NCBI RefSeq assembly: GCF_000688475.1
Contig: NZ_JIAN01000006.1
Location: 434,001 to 498,000, forward strand
Length of the DNA: 64,000 nt
DNA from: Cellulomonas sp. URHE0023
GTDB lineage: Bacteria > Actinomycetota > Actinomycetes > Actinomycetales > Cellulomonadaceae
Direction: 5' to 3'
Positions 17,701-25,698 of this stretch are shown here, piece by piece. The translations under genes and the position numbers were made by a program. A model generated the notes under the pieces. It saw only the letters and a program-made list of their open reading frames with translations, was not told the origin of the DNA and did not search any database. The stretch's first letter is position 1. Each line of letters begins with the position of its first letter.

Positions 17701-17742
17701 GGTGGCGTCGAACCTGCGCGCACGAGGCGGGTCGGCGCCACC
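17701..17742 (+). terminator. Hairpin after the 59-aa protein gene
   Basis: GGTGGCGTCGA (17701-17711) pairs with TCGGCGCCACC (17732-17742), 11 bp with one G-T pair and a 20-nt loop. No T-run follows, which is common in high-GC actinobacteria. It would separate the small gene from udgX. Confidence 0.5.
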
Positions 17743-17775
17743 AGGCACCCTTCTGCGCGTTTCGGAGGCAGAGCC

Positions 17776-18387
17776 ATGCAGGACAGCGCGGATCAGGGCG
17801 CCGCCCCGTGGGTGCCGCCCACCCCGACGATCGCCGGTCTTCGAGCTGCGGCGCCGGCATGTCGCGGCTGCGAGCTGTGGGCTCCCGCGACACAGGTCGT
17901 CTTCTCCCGAGGTCCGTCGGACGCCTCCATCGTGCTGGTCGGCGAGCAGCCGGGCGACCACGAGGACCTCGAGGGTGAGCCGTTCGTCGGCCCCGCCGGA
18001 CGGCTGCTGAGCGACGCCCTGCGCGCCGCCGGCATCGACGAGGACGCCGTCTACCTGACCAACGCGGTCAAGCACTTCCGGTTCGAGGAGCGCGGCAAGC
18101 GCCGGATGCACAAGACGCCGACGGTCACGCACCTGCGGGCGTGCGGCCCGTGGCTCGACGCCGAGCTCGCGGTCGTGCGGCCACGCGTCGTCGTGGCGCT
18201 CGGCGCGTCCGCCGCCCGCGCGGTGCTCGGACGGTCCGTCGGCGTGACGCGGGAGCGCGGACGCATCCTGGACGGCGGCTACCTGGTGACGACCCACCCG
18301 TCGGCCGTGGTGCGCCTGCGCGGCCGCGACGGCTTCGAGAGTGCGTTCGACGCACTCGTGAACGATCTCGGCCTTGCCGCGCCATGA
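17776..18387 (+). CDS. udgX: UdgX-type uracil-DNA-binding glycosylase
   Basis: 203 aa. UDG motif A is GEQPGDHED near 56-64, followed by EPFVGPAGRLL. The loop TNAVKHFRFEERGKRRMHKTP carries the KRR-x-H signature that sets UdgX apart from ordinary family 4 UDGs; in characterised UdgX this histidine forms a covalent bond with the sugar after uracil removal, so the protein stays fixed to DNA. Motif B is VTTHPSAVVR. Cysteines CRGC (near 29-32) and LRACGPW (near 122) suggest the Fe-S cluster; the place of the other family 4 cysteine reads VKHF. ATG follows a GGAGG site. It converges with the ANTAR gene 15 bp away. Confidence 0.9.
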   Translation: MQDSADQGAAPWVPPTPTIAGLRAAAPACRGCELWAPATQVVFSRGPSDASIVLVGEQPGDHEDLEGEPFVGPAGRLLSDALRAAGIDEDAVYLTNAVKHFRFEERGKRRMHKTPTVTHLRACGPWLDAELAVVRPRVVVALGASAARAVLGRSVGVTRERGRILDGGYLVTTHPSAVVRLRGRDGFESAFDALVNDLGLAAP

Positions 18388-18402
18388 CGCCGGCGGTCGC
18401 GG

Positions 18403-19083
18403 TCACTCCGCGGGGAGCCGCAGCTCGCTCAGGACGCGCCGCGACACCTCCGTGAGGCTGAGGTGCTCGTCGACGCTCTCGGCCTGCAGCATGGCGAGCG
18501 CGGCAGCGGCGCTGCAGTCGTGCAGCGCCATGACCGCACCGACCGCGCGGTCGATGTCCGCCTGCGCACGGAGTGCGGCCGGGACCACCTGCTCGTCGCC
18601 CTCGAGCTCCTCGAGCCGCAGGGCGAAGGTCATCACCAGGCCGAGCTGTTGTGCGTACACGTCGGCGCGAACGATCCGGTCGCGGTCCCACGGGTCGACG
18701 AGCTCGCTGTAGATGTTGAGGGCGACGTCGGCTCGAGGTCCGACGTGGACGGCGAACGCGGCAGCGGAGCGGAAACCCTCGGCGAGGCTCGCGCGGCACC
18801 AGTCGGGCCACCTCACCTCTGCCTCGATGTCGGGGACCAGCTCGATGGCGAGTCCGTCCATCGCGGCCACGCAGGGGCCGGCGCTCTGCGCGTACTCGAC
18901 CTCGTCGCAGCGGGCCGCCCGCGCTCCGCTGCTCGCGACCCGACGGCTGACACCTCCCCACCGGATCGACACGCTGCACTCGATGTCCGGTCCCAGGTGG
19001 TAGGCCGCGTGCAGGACGAAGTCCTCCAGGGCGCTCTCCAGCGTGTCGCCCAGCTCGATCGGATCTGCACTCGTCTGGTCCAT
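18403..19083 (-). CDS. GAF and ANTAR domain signalling/antitermination protein
   Basis: 226 aa. Residues about 15-155 look like a GAF sensor domain (QSAGPCVAAMDGLAIELVPD, FRSAAAFAVHVG, ALNIYSELVDPW). Residues about 165-222 are an ANTAR RNA-binding domain (LRAQADIDRAVGAVMAL, AAAALAMLQAES, LSLTEVSRRVLSEL). Such proteins bind paired hexaloop hairpins in nascent RNA and prevent termination. I see no obvious target hairpin pair beside the gene. The start at 19083 is the only one followed by good coding sequence. The gene is divergent from the DJ-1 gene across 378 bp. Confidence 0.85.
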   Translation of the reverse strand: MDQTSADPIELGDTLESALEDFVLHAAYHLGPDIECSVSIRWGGVSRRVASSGARAARCDEVEYAQSAGPCVAAMDGLAIELVPDIEAEVRWPDWCRASLAEGFRSAAAFAVHVGPRADVALNIYSELVDPWDRDRIVRADVYAQQLGLVMTFALRLEELEGDEQVVPAALRAQADIDRAVGAVMALHDCSAAAALAMLQAESVDEHLSLTEVSRRVLSELRLPAE

Positions 19084-19461
19084 GGCGATCTCCGACCTGC
19101 GTCCTTCCGGCTGCGTCCGTCCCGCTGTGTCCCCCCGGTGCACCACGGACGGGAGGTCGACTCGACCGCGCGTCCGTATCGGACACACTCTGCCACCGTC
19201 GGCCGCAGACGACCTGCTCGAGCAGCCGACGACAGACCTGCGGCTCGGCTGGCGGGCGTCGTGACCCGGGCTTAGCGTCCGAAGGACCGGCGAGACAGGC
19301 CGGCTGACCGTCGCCCGGGGCAGGACACGCCGCCGCGCAGGGAACCGGCGCGCACGCGCCCCACCGCCTCGAACCACCATGCCGCCCCGTCGTCGGGTTC
19401 CGGACGGACGCCCCGACGTGCCCGCGGCCCACCCGCTCCCGCACCGAAAGGACACTTCCCC
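19084..19461. promoter_or_regulatory. Divergent intergenic region between ANTAR and DJ-1 genes
   Basis: 378 bp without a supported gene. GTCCG-TAT-CGGAC (19177-19189, 5-bp arms) is a candidate operator on the ANTAR side. TAGCGT (19273-19278) matches the -10 hexamer used at other promoters in this window and would give DJ-1 a leader of about 175 nt. GAAAGGACA precedes the DJ-1 ATG. No riboswitch was recognised. Confidence 0.35.
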
Positions 19462-20043
19462 ATGACCGACACCGACCTCACCGGTCGTCGCATCCTCGTC
19501 CTCGTCACGAACTACGGCGTCGAGCAGGACGAGCTCGTCGTCCCGGTCGAGAAGCTCCGCAAGCGTGGCGCGACCGTCGTCGTCGCCGCGTCGTCCACGG
19601 ACCCGATCCAGACGCTCGTGGGCGACAAGGACCCGGGCAGCACGGTGCAGCCCGACACGACGTTCGGGGACGCCGGGTCCGAGTTCGACCTGCTCCTCCT
19701 CCCGGGTGGCACCGTCAACGCGGACTCGCTCCGGCAGGAGTCCGCCGCCGTCGACATCGTCCGCGCCTCGGCCGCGGCCGGTCGCCCGGTCGCCGCGATC
19801 TGCCACGGACCGTGGGCCTTGATCGAGGCGGACGTCGTCAGCGGCAGGACGCTCACGTCGTACCCGTCGCTGCAGTCGGACCTGCGCAACGCCGGCGCGC
19901 AGTGGGTGGATGACTCCGTGGTGGTCGACGAGGGCGAGGGCTTCACGCTCGTCACGTCGCGGAACCCCGGGGACCTCGACGACTTCGTGCCTGCGGTGGC
20001 CGAAGCCGCCAGGGCCTTCGCCGATGCCCAGCCGGTCAGGTGA
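19462..20043 (+). CDS. DJ-1/PfpI-family protein
   Basis: 193 aa. A class I glutamine-amidotransferase-like fold with the nucleophile elbow AICHGPW (Cys near 114), the glutamate in NYGVEQDEL that lowers the cysteine pKa, and the family block DLLLLPGGTVNAD. The family includes stress chaperone/deglycase-type proteins and peptidases; the length is typical. A strong GAAAGGACA site precedes the ATG. A short acidic ORF overlaps its stop by 4 bp. A role in oxidative or carbonyl stress is family inference. Confidence 0.85.
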   Translation: MTDTDLTGRRILVLVTNYGVEQDELVVPVEKLRKRGATVVVAASSTDPIQTLVGDKDPGSTVQPDTTFGDAGSEFDLLLLPGGTVNADSLRQESAAVDIVRASAAAGRPVAAICHGPWALIEADVVSGRTLTSYPSLQSDLRNAGAQWVDDSVVVDEGEGFTLVTSRNPGDLDDFVPAVAEAARAFADAQPVR

Positions 20044-20207
20044 GCACCGTGCGCCCGGACGACGCATCCAGGACCGCCCCGGTCGGGGACCAGGAGCCGC
20101 TGCCCGCCTCGAAACCTGACACGGGCGAGCCGGAGGAGGGCAACAACCAGGACGTCGCGGTCGAGAGGATCTACCCCGACGACCCGACCGGCGCCGACCC
20201 CGCGTAG
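20040..20207 (+). CDS. Small acidic ORF coupled to the DJ-1 gene
   Basis: 55 aa beginning at a GTG that overlaps the DJ-1 stop (GTGA). Rich in Pro, Asp and Glu, ending VERIYPDDPTGADPA, with one aromatic residue near the C-terminus. No known domain. The 4-bp coupling and codon use similar to the neighbouring genes support translation. A strong hairpin follows 55 bp later. It resembles in composition the 59-aa protein at 17509. Confidence 0.5.
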   Translation: MSTVRPDDASRTAPVGDQEPLPASKPDTGEPEEGNNQDVAVERIYPDDPTGADPA

Positions 20208-20262
20208 GGCTTCCGCCCCCTGCCGCACTCGACGCCCACCCCGTCAGCGTCGACGGTGTCGA

Positions 20263-20302
20263 CGCCCACGGCTCCCGCCCACCCCGGCGGGAGCCGTGGG
20301 CG
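20263..20302 (+). terminator. Strong terminator-type hairpin
   Basis: CGCCCACGGCTCCCGCC (20263-20279) pairs perfectly with GGCGGGAGCCGTGGGCG (20286-20302), 17 bp with a 6-nt loop. It lies after the DJ-1/small ORF unit and before the cysteine dioxygenase promoter. There is no T-tract. Confidence 0.75.
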
Positions 20303-20332
20303 TCCGCGATGCAAGACGATCCGGTTGCACTG

Positions 20333-20361
20333 TTGACCGCATCGCCCGTGCGCGCTCAAAT
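20333..20361 (+). promoter_or_regulatory. Promoter of the cysteine dioxygenase operon
   Basis: TTGACC (20333-20338), 17 bp, TCAAAT (20356-20361). The predicted start near 20368 gives a leader of about 170 nt that contains the short ORF at 20414 and a hairpin at 20491-20513. Confidence 0.5.
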
Positions 20362-20413
20362 GCGGCCGTTCGCCGACCTCGACGACCGCGTCCCGACCAG
20401 AACGGAGCCTCCC

Positions 20414-20479
20414 GTGACGATCACCGTCCGTGGCAGCGCCGCTGCGTCGGTCTCCTGTCCGGCCCGCTGTCACCGCTGA
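20414..20479 (+). CDS. Putative cysteine-containing leader peptide
   Basis: 21 codons starting GTG with a clear GGAG 6 nt upstream and ending TGA, in the leader of the cysteine dioxygenase-rhodanese operon. The C-terminal third reads SCPARCHR, with two cysteine codons close to the stop. Short Cys-bearing leader peptides ahead of sulfur-amino-acid operons are known in actinobacteria, where cysteine shortage stalls ribosomes and changes downstream expression. A 9-bp hairpin starts 12 nt after the stop. The coding assignment is inferred from the ribosome site, position and cysteines. Confidence 0.5.
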   Translation: MTITVRGSAAASVSCPARCHR

Positions 20480-20490
20480 CACCCGGCCAG

Positions 20491-20513
20491 TCCGACCGTC
20501 GCGAACGGTCGGA
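20491..20513 (+). promoter_or_regulatory. Candidate attenuator hairpin
   Basis: TCCGACCGT (20491-20499) pairs with ACGGTCGGA (20505-20513), loop CGCGA. It lies between the leader ORF and the cysteine dioxygenase start. GTCGG at 20446-20450, inside the leader ORF, could pair with CCGAC at 20492-20496 as an alternative fold. There is no T-tract, so it may act on translation or Rho-dependent termination. Confidence 0.45.
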
Positions 20514-20540
20514 GCAGAGACGCACCCGAGAGACCCGACG

Positions 20541-21026
20541 ATGACCCAGCTGTCCGCTCCCCCAGTCCTTGACGTCCACGAGCTCAGCGCACTGACGCGC
20601 TCCATCGCAGCCAGCCCGGAGCTGTGGCGCCCCCGGGTGCGCTTCCAGGAGAGCGGTCGCTGGTGGACCCGCCTGGACGCACCTGCGGGTGTCGACGTCT
20701 GGCTGATCACCTGGCTGCCCGCGCAGGGCACCGAGCTGCACGACCACGGTGCGTCGTCCGCAGCGTTCACGATCGCCAGCGGCACCATCACCGAGATCCG
20801 CCCCACCGCGGACGGCGGTCTGGTTCCTCGCCGGTTCGCCGCCGGGCAGACGCAGACCGTGGACCCGGGCGACCTGCACGACGTGCTGAACGCCGGAACC
20901 GAACCGGCCGTCACCATCCACGCGTACTCGGTCCCGCTGACGCGGATGACCTACTGGGCACGCTCCGGCGACGGCGTCCTGGTCCCTGCCCGCACGGTCG
21001 AGACCGACGAGCCGGAGTCCACCTGA
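20541..21026 (+). CDS. cdo: Cysteine dioxygenase (type I, cupin)
   Basis: 161 aa. The cupin metal site is visible: ELHDHGASSAAFTIASG (two His of the 3-His site) and GDLHDVLNAG (third His). This layout is typical of bacterial cysteine dioxygenases, which oxidise cysteine to cysteine sulfinate with O2. ATG at 20541 is preferred; the frame is open upstream from a GTG near 20430, but that stretch overlaps the leader ORF. The rhodanese gene shares one base with its stop. A related thiol dioxygenase (3-mercaptopropionate) cannot be excluded. Confidence 0.85.
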   Translation: MTQLSAPPVLDVHELSALTRSIAASPELWRPRVRFQESGRWWTRLDAPAGVDVWLITWLPAQGTELHDHGASSAAFTIASGTITEIRPTADGGLVPRRFAAGQTQTVDPGDLHDVLNAGTEPAVTIHAYSVPLTRMTYWARSGDGVLVPARTVETDEPEST

Positions 21027-21448
21027 TGCCGCGGACGATCGACGACGTGCTGGCGGAGGCCCGTACGCGTCTGGACCGGCTGACACCCCGTCAGGCCCGC
21101 GACGCGCTCGACGCCGGTGCGCTGCTCGTCGACATCCGGCCCGCCGCGCAGCGCGCCACCGAGGGCGAGGTGCCGCTGGCCGTCGTCATCGAGCGCAACG
21201 TGCTCGAGTGGCGCCTCGACCCGACCAGCGCCCACCGGATCCCCGCCGCGACGGGTCACGACGTCCAGGTGATCGTGCTGTGCTCCGAGGGATATACGTC
21301 GAGCCTCGCCGCTGCGGCGCTGGTCGATCTCGGGCTGGACAGGGCGACCGACGTCGTCGGCGGCTTCCACGCGTGGGCCGCTGCGGGGCTGCCCGTCTCC
21401 GGCGACGCTCGACGCGCCCTGGCGGGAGCCGCGCACCAGCCGGGCTGA
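21026..21448 (+). CDS. Rhodanese-like sulfurtransferase
   Basis: 140 aa, single rhodanese domain. GALLVDIRPAAQR near 33-45 is the N-terminal signature and VLCSEGYTSSLAA near 94-106 contains the active-site cysteine loop (CSEGYTS). It overlaps the cysteine dioxygenase stop (TGATG), so cysteine oxidation and persulfide handling are coupled. Single-domain rhodaneses transfer sulfane sulfur to acceptors such as cyanide or thiols. The acceptor is unknown. Confidence 0.85.
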   Translation: MPRTIDDVLAEARTRLDRLTPRQARDALDAGALLVDIRPAAQRATEGEVPLAVVIERNVLEWRLDPTSAHRIPAATGHDVQVIVLCSEGYTSSLAAAALVDLGLDRATDVVGGFHAWAAAGLPVSGDARRALAGAAHQPG

Positions 21449-21541
21449 CCCACTAGGCCGATCGGGTGAACGCCCGTGACAGGCCCAGGACCGTCGGCCG
21501 GTTCGATCGGGTTTGTCCCCGACGGAGCGTCCCCGCGGATG

Positions 21542-21579
21542 TGACCGAGGTCATGCGCCCCGCGCGGACTTCCTACACT
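21542..21579 (+). promoter_or_regulatory. Leaderless promoter with TGACCGAGGTCA palindrome
   Basis: TACACT (21574-21579) ends 6 nt before the ATG at 21586, which lacks a Shine-Dalgarno sequence. The perfect inverted repeat TGACC-GA-GGTCA (21542-21553) lies where a -35 box would be, so a bound regulator would block or replace the -35 contact. Confidence 0.45.
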
Positions 21580-21585
21580 GCGCCG

Positions 21586-24500
21586 ATGTCCCGCTCCCGC
21601 GCCCGGCCCTCCCTCGTGGCCGCCCTCGTGGTGCTCGCGCTCGGCGCGGCCGTCGCCGTGGGCGTCGGACAGGTGCTCGGGCTGAGCTTCGAACCGGCGG
21701 ACACGCCTGCGCAGATCGCCACGACGACCGTCCCGTCGACCCCTGTGGCTGCTGCGCCGTCGATCGCCACGATCGACGTCCCCGACGACGAGCAGATCGC
21801 GCTCGCGGCGTCGGCCCTCTCCGATGCGCTGACCGACCGGGGCCTGCCCGCACCCACCCCCGCGGTGGGTGGCGCGGACCTCGCCGTCCGGTACGTGCCC
21901 TCGTTCGCGGCCTCCCCCGAGGCCTACCGTGTCCAGCAGGACGCGAGCGGACGGTACGCGCTCGAAGCAGGCGGCCCGGCAGGCGCCGCGGCAGGGCTGT
22001 ACGCCCTCGCCGACCGCATCCGCTCAGGCGCCACCCCGGACACCACGGGCACCACGCACGAACCCCGGCTCGGGCTGCGCCTCACCGATGCGGGCTCCGT
22101 GGGACGGGAGGCCGACCCCGACGCGTTCGCGGCCGGGACCGACTACTCGCTCAACACCGACGTCGTCGCCACCGCGGTGCTCCCCGAAGCTCCCTGGGTG
22201 GACCAGGCCGTGGTCGCCGACATCGACGCGCAGTTCCGCCAGCTGGTCCAGCACGCGCTCCGGCACGGCTACAACGGCGTCGTCGTGCCCGGCTTCCTCG
22301 AGTACGTGACGTTCAGCGGCGTCGGCGACGGTCACCAGGTGTACCCGGACGGCGACCCGCACGTGGCGCGCGCGCAGGCGATGGTCGACGCGTTCGGGCC
22401 CGTGTTCCAGTACGCCGCAGACATGGGCATGCACGTCTACCTGCTCACCGACATGCTCGCGGTCTCCCCGCCGCTCGAGGCGTACCTGGAGAAGACGGTG
22501 GGCGGGCTCGACGTCGAGGACCCGGCGCTCTGGTCGGTCTACCAGGCGGGCCTCGCGGAGCTCTTCGAGAGCATGCCGTTCGTCGACGGGCTCATGATCC
22601 GGATCGGGGAGGGCGGCTCCGTCTACCAGGCCGGCTGGGACTACTCCTCGAAGCTGGCCGTCACCTCCGAGACGTCCGTGCAGGCGATGCTCACGGCCCT
22701 CCTGGCCACGGCCACCGAGCACGACCGCGACATCATCTTCCGGACCTGGACCGTCGGCGTCGGCGCGGTCGGCGACCTGCACACCAACCCCGCGTCCTAC
22801 GAGGCGGTGCTCGGCGCCGTCGACGACCCGCACCTCATCGTGTCGACCAAGTACACGATGGGCGACTTCTACAGCCACCTGCCCCTCAACCCGACGCTCT
22901 CGGTCGGGACTCACAGGCGCATCGTGGAGTTCCAGGCGCGCCGGGAGTTCGAGGGGTTCGGCGCACTCCCGAACGACCTCGTGGCCGAGGAGGCCCAGGC
23001 ACTGCAGACGTTCCTCGCGGCCAACCCGCACGTCGAGGGCGTCTGGAACTGGACGCAGGACGGTGGCCCGCTGCGTGCGGGGCCCATGACGCTGTACCTG
23101 CGCACGGGTTTCTGGCAGCTGTACGACCTGAACACCTACGGCACCGCGCGCCTGGCGTGGGACCCGTCGGCTGACCCGACGCAGGTGACCACGGACTGGG
23201 TGCGTCAGACCCTCTCCCCCGACCCGGCGACGGCAGCGGTAATCACGGCGAGCCTCGGCCGCTCGCGCGACGCCCTCACGACCGGTCTCTACATCCGGCC
23301 CTACGCGCAGCAGAGCGTCAAGGCCCTCGGCCTCGAACCGCCACCGATGATGTGGATCTTCGAGTGGGACATCGTCACGGGCGACTCCGCGGCGCTCGAC
23401 AGCATCTACGCGGTGAGCCGCGACGACCTCGACTCCGCGGTCGCCGACGGAGCGCACGCCACAGCGGTCGCCGAGCAGATGCGGGCGCAGGTCGCCGGGA
23501 CCGACCCGGACGCCTGGCGCTCCCCCGAGCTGTACGACCACGTCGTCGACGCCCTCGACTACGAGACGGACCTGCTCGGTACCCTCGCCGCGTACCGCGA
23601 GTCCGTCCTGCGGCGGGTCCAGTGGCTCGACACCGGCAGCCCGGCCGCCTACGACCAGTGGCGCTCGGCCGAGGAGACGTTCCGCGCCGCACGCGTCGAG
23701 CACGAGGCGCGCTACGCCGGGGACGTCGACCTGCCCGCGTACAACTTCACGGCAGCCGACCTCGGCGCCGAGCGCGCGGACCGGGACCCCGCGATGGCCT
23801 GGCTCGCGCGCGGGCTGCTCGCCGTGGTCCTGACCGTCCTGGTGATCGGTGCCGTTCGGCCGCGTGCGACCGCCCTGCGAGCACTGTTCGTCGCGACGAC
23901 CCGTCCATGGCGGCTCGACGAGATCGCGATCCTGACGAGCCGTGCAGAACGCGTCCTCGTCTGGGCCGTGCCGGGCGCCGTCCTCGTGGCCAGCCGGTTG
24001 GTCTACACGTGGTTCGCGGCACCGGCGCACCTCGTCGCGACGCTCGGCGCGTGGCTGGTCCTGACGGTGCTGCTGCGCGTCGCCGTCGGACGCCGCGACC
24101 CGTTCGCCCTCTGGGCGGCTCTCGGCGGCGTCGTCCTGCTGCGCACCGTGATCCTTCTGGGCGCACTCGCGCTGCGCGGCCCGGGGCGCTACTGGTTCGG
24201 GTTCTGGACCGAGCCGGCGTCCCGCACGGCGTACGTCACGGTCGCCTTCGCGGCGTTCTGCTGGTCGTTCGTCGTGATCGCGCTCGTGCTGCGCCGCTCC
24301 TACGGGCTCGGTCGCGGCCGCGCCGTGGGAACCACCGCATTCGCGGGCGGGCTCACCCTCGCGGTCACGTCCGGCGCGGTCGCGGCCATGGGGCTCGAAC
24401 GGGCCCTGACCGTCTGGAACGACCAGATGGCACTCCTGCCGTGGGGTCTGTCCCGGATCCTGGGGATCACCGTCTACCTCGGGATCCCGGCCTGGCTGCC

Positions 24501-24615
24501 CGGGGCCCTCGCCGTCGTCGGTCTCGTCGTCGCTGTGCTCGGGGGCGCCATGACGGTGCGGCGTGGCAGCAGGGCCGGGCCACCCGAGCTCGCGGCGTCG
24601 GCCTCAGCTCGCTGA
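21586..24615 (+). CDS. GH67-like glycosidase fused to a polytopic membrane domain
   Basis: 1009 aa. Residues about 10-30 are an N-terminal signal or anchor helix. About 60-150 form a GH67/GH20-type N-terminal domain (GPAGAAAGLYALADRI). About 155-560 look like a GH67 alpha-glucuronidase-type TIM barrel: IRIGEGG (Glu 342) fits the acid catalyst, GDFYS (Asp 427) and RREFEG (Glu 454) the paired catalytic carboxylates, with near-normal 27-residue spacing. From about 737 the protein is hydrophobic with roughly eight helices. GH67 enzymes remove 4-O-methyl-glucuronate from xylo-oligosaccharides, but overall similarity is limited, so the substrate is uncertain. The catalytic part is probably outside the cell. 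It ends 12 bp inside the convergent gene. Confidence 0.65.
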   Translation: MSRSRARPSLVAALVVLALGAAVAVGVGQVLGLSFEPADTPAQIATTTVPSTPVAAAPSIATIDVPDDEQIALAASALSDALTDRGLPAPTPAVGGADLAVRYVPSFAASPEAYRVQQDASGRYALEAGGPAGAAAGLYALADRIRSGATPDTTGTTHEPRLGLRLTDAGSVGREADPDAFAAGTDYSLNTDVVATAVLPEAPWVDQAVVADIDAQFRQLVQHALRHGYNGVVVPGFLEYVTFSGVGDGHQVYPDGDPHVARAQAMVDAFGPVFQYAADMGMHVYLLTDMLAVSPPLEAYLEKTVGGLDVEDPALWSVYQAGLAELFESMPFVDGLMIRIGEGGSVYQAGWDYSSKLAVTSETSVQAMLTALLATATEHDRDIIFRTWTVGVGAVGDLHTNPASYEAVLGAVDDPHLIVSTKYTMGDFYSHLPLNPTLSVGTHRRIVEFQARREFEGFGALPNDLVAEEAQALQTFLAANPHVEGVWNWTQDGGPLRAGPMTLYLRTGFWQLYDLNTYGTARLAWDPSADPTQVTTDWVRQTLSPDPATAAVITASLGRSRDALTTGLYIRPYAQQSVKALGLEPPPMMWIFEWDIVTGDSAALDSIYAVSRDDLDSAVADGAHATAVAEQMRAQVAGTDPDAWRSPELYDHVVDALDYETDLLGTLAAYRESVLRRVQWLDTGSPAAYDQWRSAEETFRAARVEHEARYAGDVDLPAYNFTAADLGAERADRDPAMAWLARGLLAVVLTVLVIGAVRPRATALRALFVATTRPWRLDEIAILTSRAERVLVWAVPGAVLVASRLVYTWFAAPAHLVATLGAWLVLTVLLRVAVGRRDPFALWAALGGVVLLRTVILLGALALRGPGRYWFGFWTEPASRTAYVTVAFAAFCWSFVVIALVLRRSYGLGRGRAVGTTAFAGGLTLAVTSGAVAAMGLERALTVWNDQMALLPWGLSRILGITVYLGIPAWLPGALAVVGLVVAVLGGAMTVRRGSRAGPPELAASASAR

Positions 24616-25665
24616 CGTCGTCGCCCGCTCGCGCAGCGCCTGGTCCACCGCCTCCTGGACGCGCACTGCCTCCCGCGCCGTGCGGGCCCGCTTGCGGCGA
24701 CGAAGGACGCGGACGGTGCCGAGCACCGCCGCCACCATGGCCAGGACGAGCACCAGGAGCGACCACGGGATCGCCCAGGTGGACGCCGAGGCGCTCTCCT
24801 GGTCGAGCGAGGTGGTCGACCCGGCAGCATCCGTGAGCAGCGGCGTCACCACGGCGGTCGCCGAGACACGTACAGCCGGCGTCACGTGGTGCAGCGGGAC
24901 GCTGACCTTCCACGACTCGCCGGGCAACAGCTGGGGCGTGGCCTCGAGGTCGCTGGCGTGCACCGTGAACCAGCCGAAGGGACCGCCGGCGGACGCGACC
25001 TGCTGGGCGGAGACGGTCGTGTTCCCGGTGTTGTGGAGGGTGTAGCTGATCGTGGCGTCGCCCGCCGAGAACGGGTTGAGCGTGCCGTGGTAGGCCACCG
25101 CGACACCCTCGACCGCGAGGCTGGGCTGCACCTCTCCGCCCACGTGCAGCGTGATCCGCACGCCGAGGCGCCGGTCCACGTTGATGCCCTCCTCGGTGTC
25201 GGCCTGCGTCAGCGACGTGACGATGCCACCGACGTAGTCGCCCGGCGTCGCGGAGTCGGGAACCTGGACCGTGAACGGCACGTCGACCGTGGCGTCCGGC
25301 TGCACGGTCACGGTGCTCGTCGACGAGGCCACCCACGCGCCGACGCCGGTCGACGTCTCCTCGGGCGTCAGCAGGTCGAGCTGGCCGCTCTCGGTCGTGT
25401 AGCCGTCCGCGGTGTGGATCGCGAGGTCGAGGGCGGTCGCGCCGTGGTTGGCGACCACGAGCGTGTCCTCGACGGACCCACCCGGGTTCACCGTGTACGT
25501 GAAGCTCGTCCGGTCCGCACCCAGGTCGTGGGTGCCGGTACGCACCGTCCAGGTGACGTCGCCGTCGGGCGCCGCCGTCGGGACCGCGAGCGCAGCCGGT
25601 CCGACGCAGGCGCTGAGCGCGGCCAACGCGGTCACGAGGGCGGCGCGGACGAGTCGTGCGTGCAT
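24604..25665 (-). CDS. Secreted DUF916-like surface protein with C-terminal anchor
   Basis: 353 aa. Residues 1-28 are a signal sequence (LVTALAALSACVGPAALA), with a cysteine that is not a clean lipobox. About 35-295 are Thr/Val-rich beta-sandwich domains (FTYTVNPGGSVEDTLVVANHG, SATPGDYVGGIVTSL, ISYTLHNTGNTTVSA), as in DUF916/WxL peptidoglycan-binding proteins. About 300-325 are a membrane helix (WSLLVLVLAMVAAVLGTV) followed by a basic cytoplasmic tail. Probably a surface-exposed membrane-anchored protein. It lies downstream of the metallophosphoesterase gene on the same strand, separated by a terminator-like hairpin. Confidence 0.65.
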   Translation of the reverse strand: MHARLVRAALVTALAALSACVGPAALAVPTAAPDGDVTWTVRTGTHDLGADRTSFTYTVNPGGSVEDTLVVANHGATALDLAIHTADGYTTESGQLDLLTPEETSTGVGAWVASSTSTVTVQPDATVDVPFTVQVPDSATPGDYVGGIVTSLTQADTEEGINVDRRLGVRITLHVGGEVQPSLAVEGVAVAYHGTLNPFSAGDATISYTLHNTGNTTVSAQQVASAGGPFGWFTVHASDLEATPQLLPGESWKVSVPLHHVTPAVRVSATAVVTPLLTDAAGSTTSLDQESASASTWAIPWSLLVLVLAMVAAVLGTVRVLRRRKRARTAREAVRVQEAVDQALRERATTSAS

Positions 25666-25698
25666 CGCAGAGTCCTTCAGGTTCGAGAAACGGAAGAT

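Noticed and set aside
20263..20302. Attenuator of the cysteine dioxygenase operon
   Set aside because: The hairpin lies upstream of the predicted promoter at 20333, so it more likely ends the DJ-1 transcript.
20333..20541. SAM or other known riboswitch in the cysteine dioxygenase leader
   Set aside because: No recognisable conserved riboswitch core; the short ORF plus hairpin explains the leader better.
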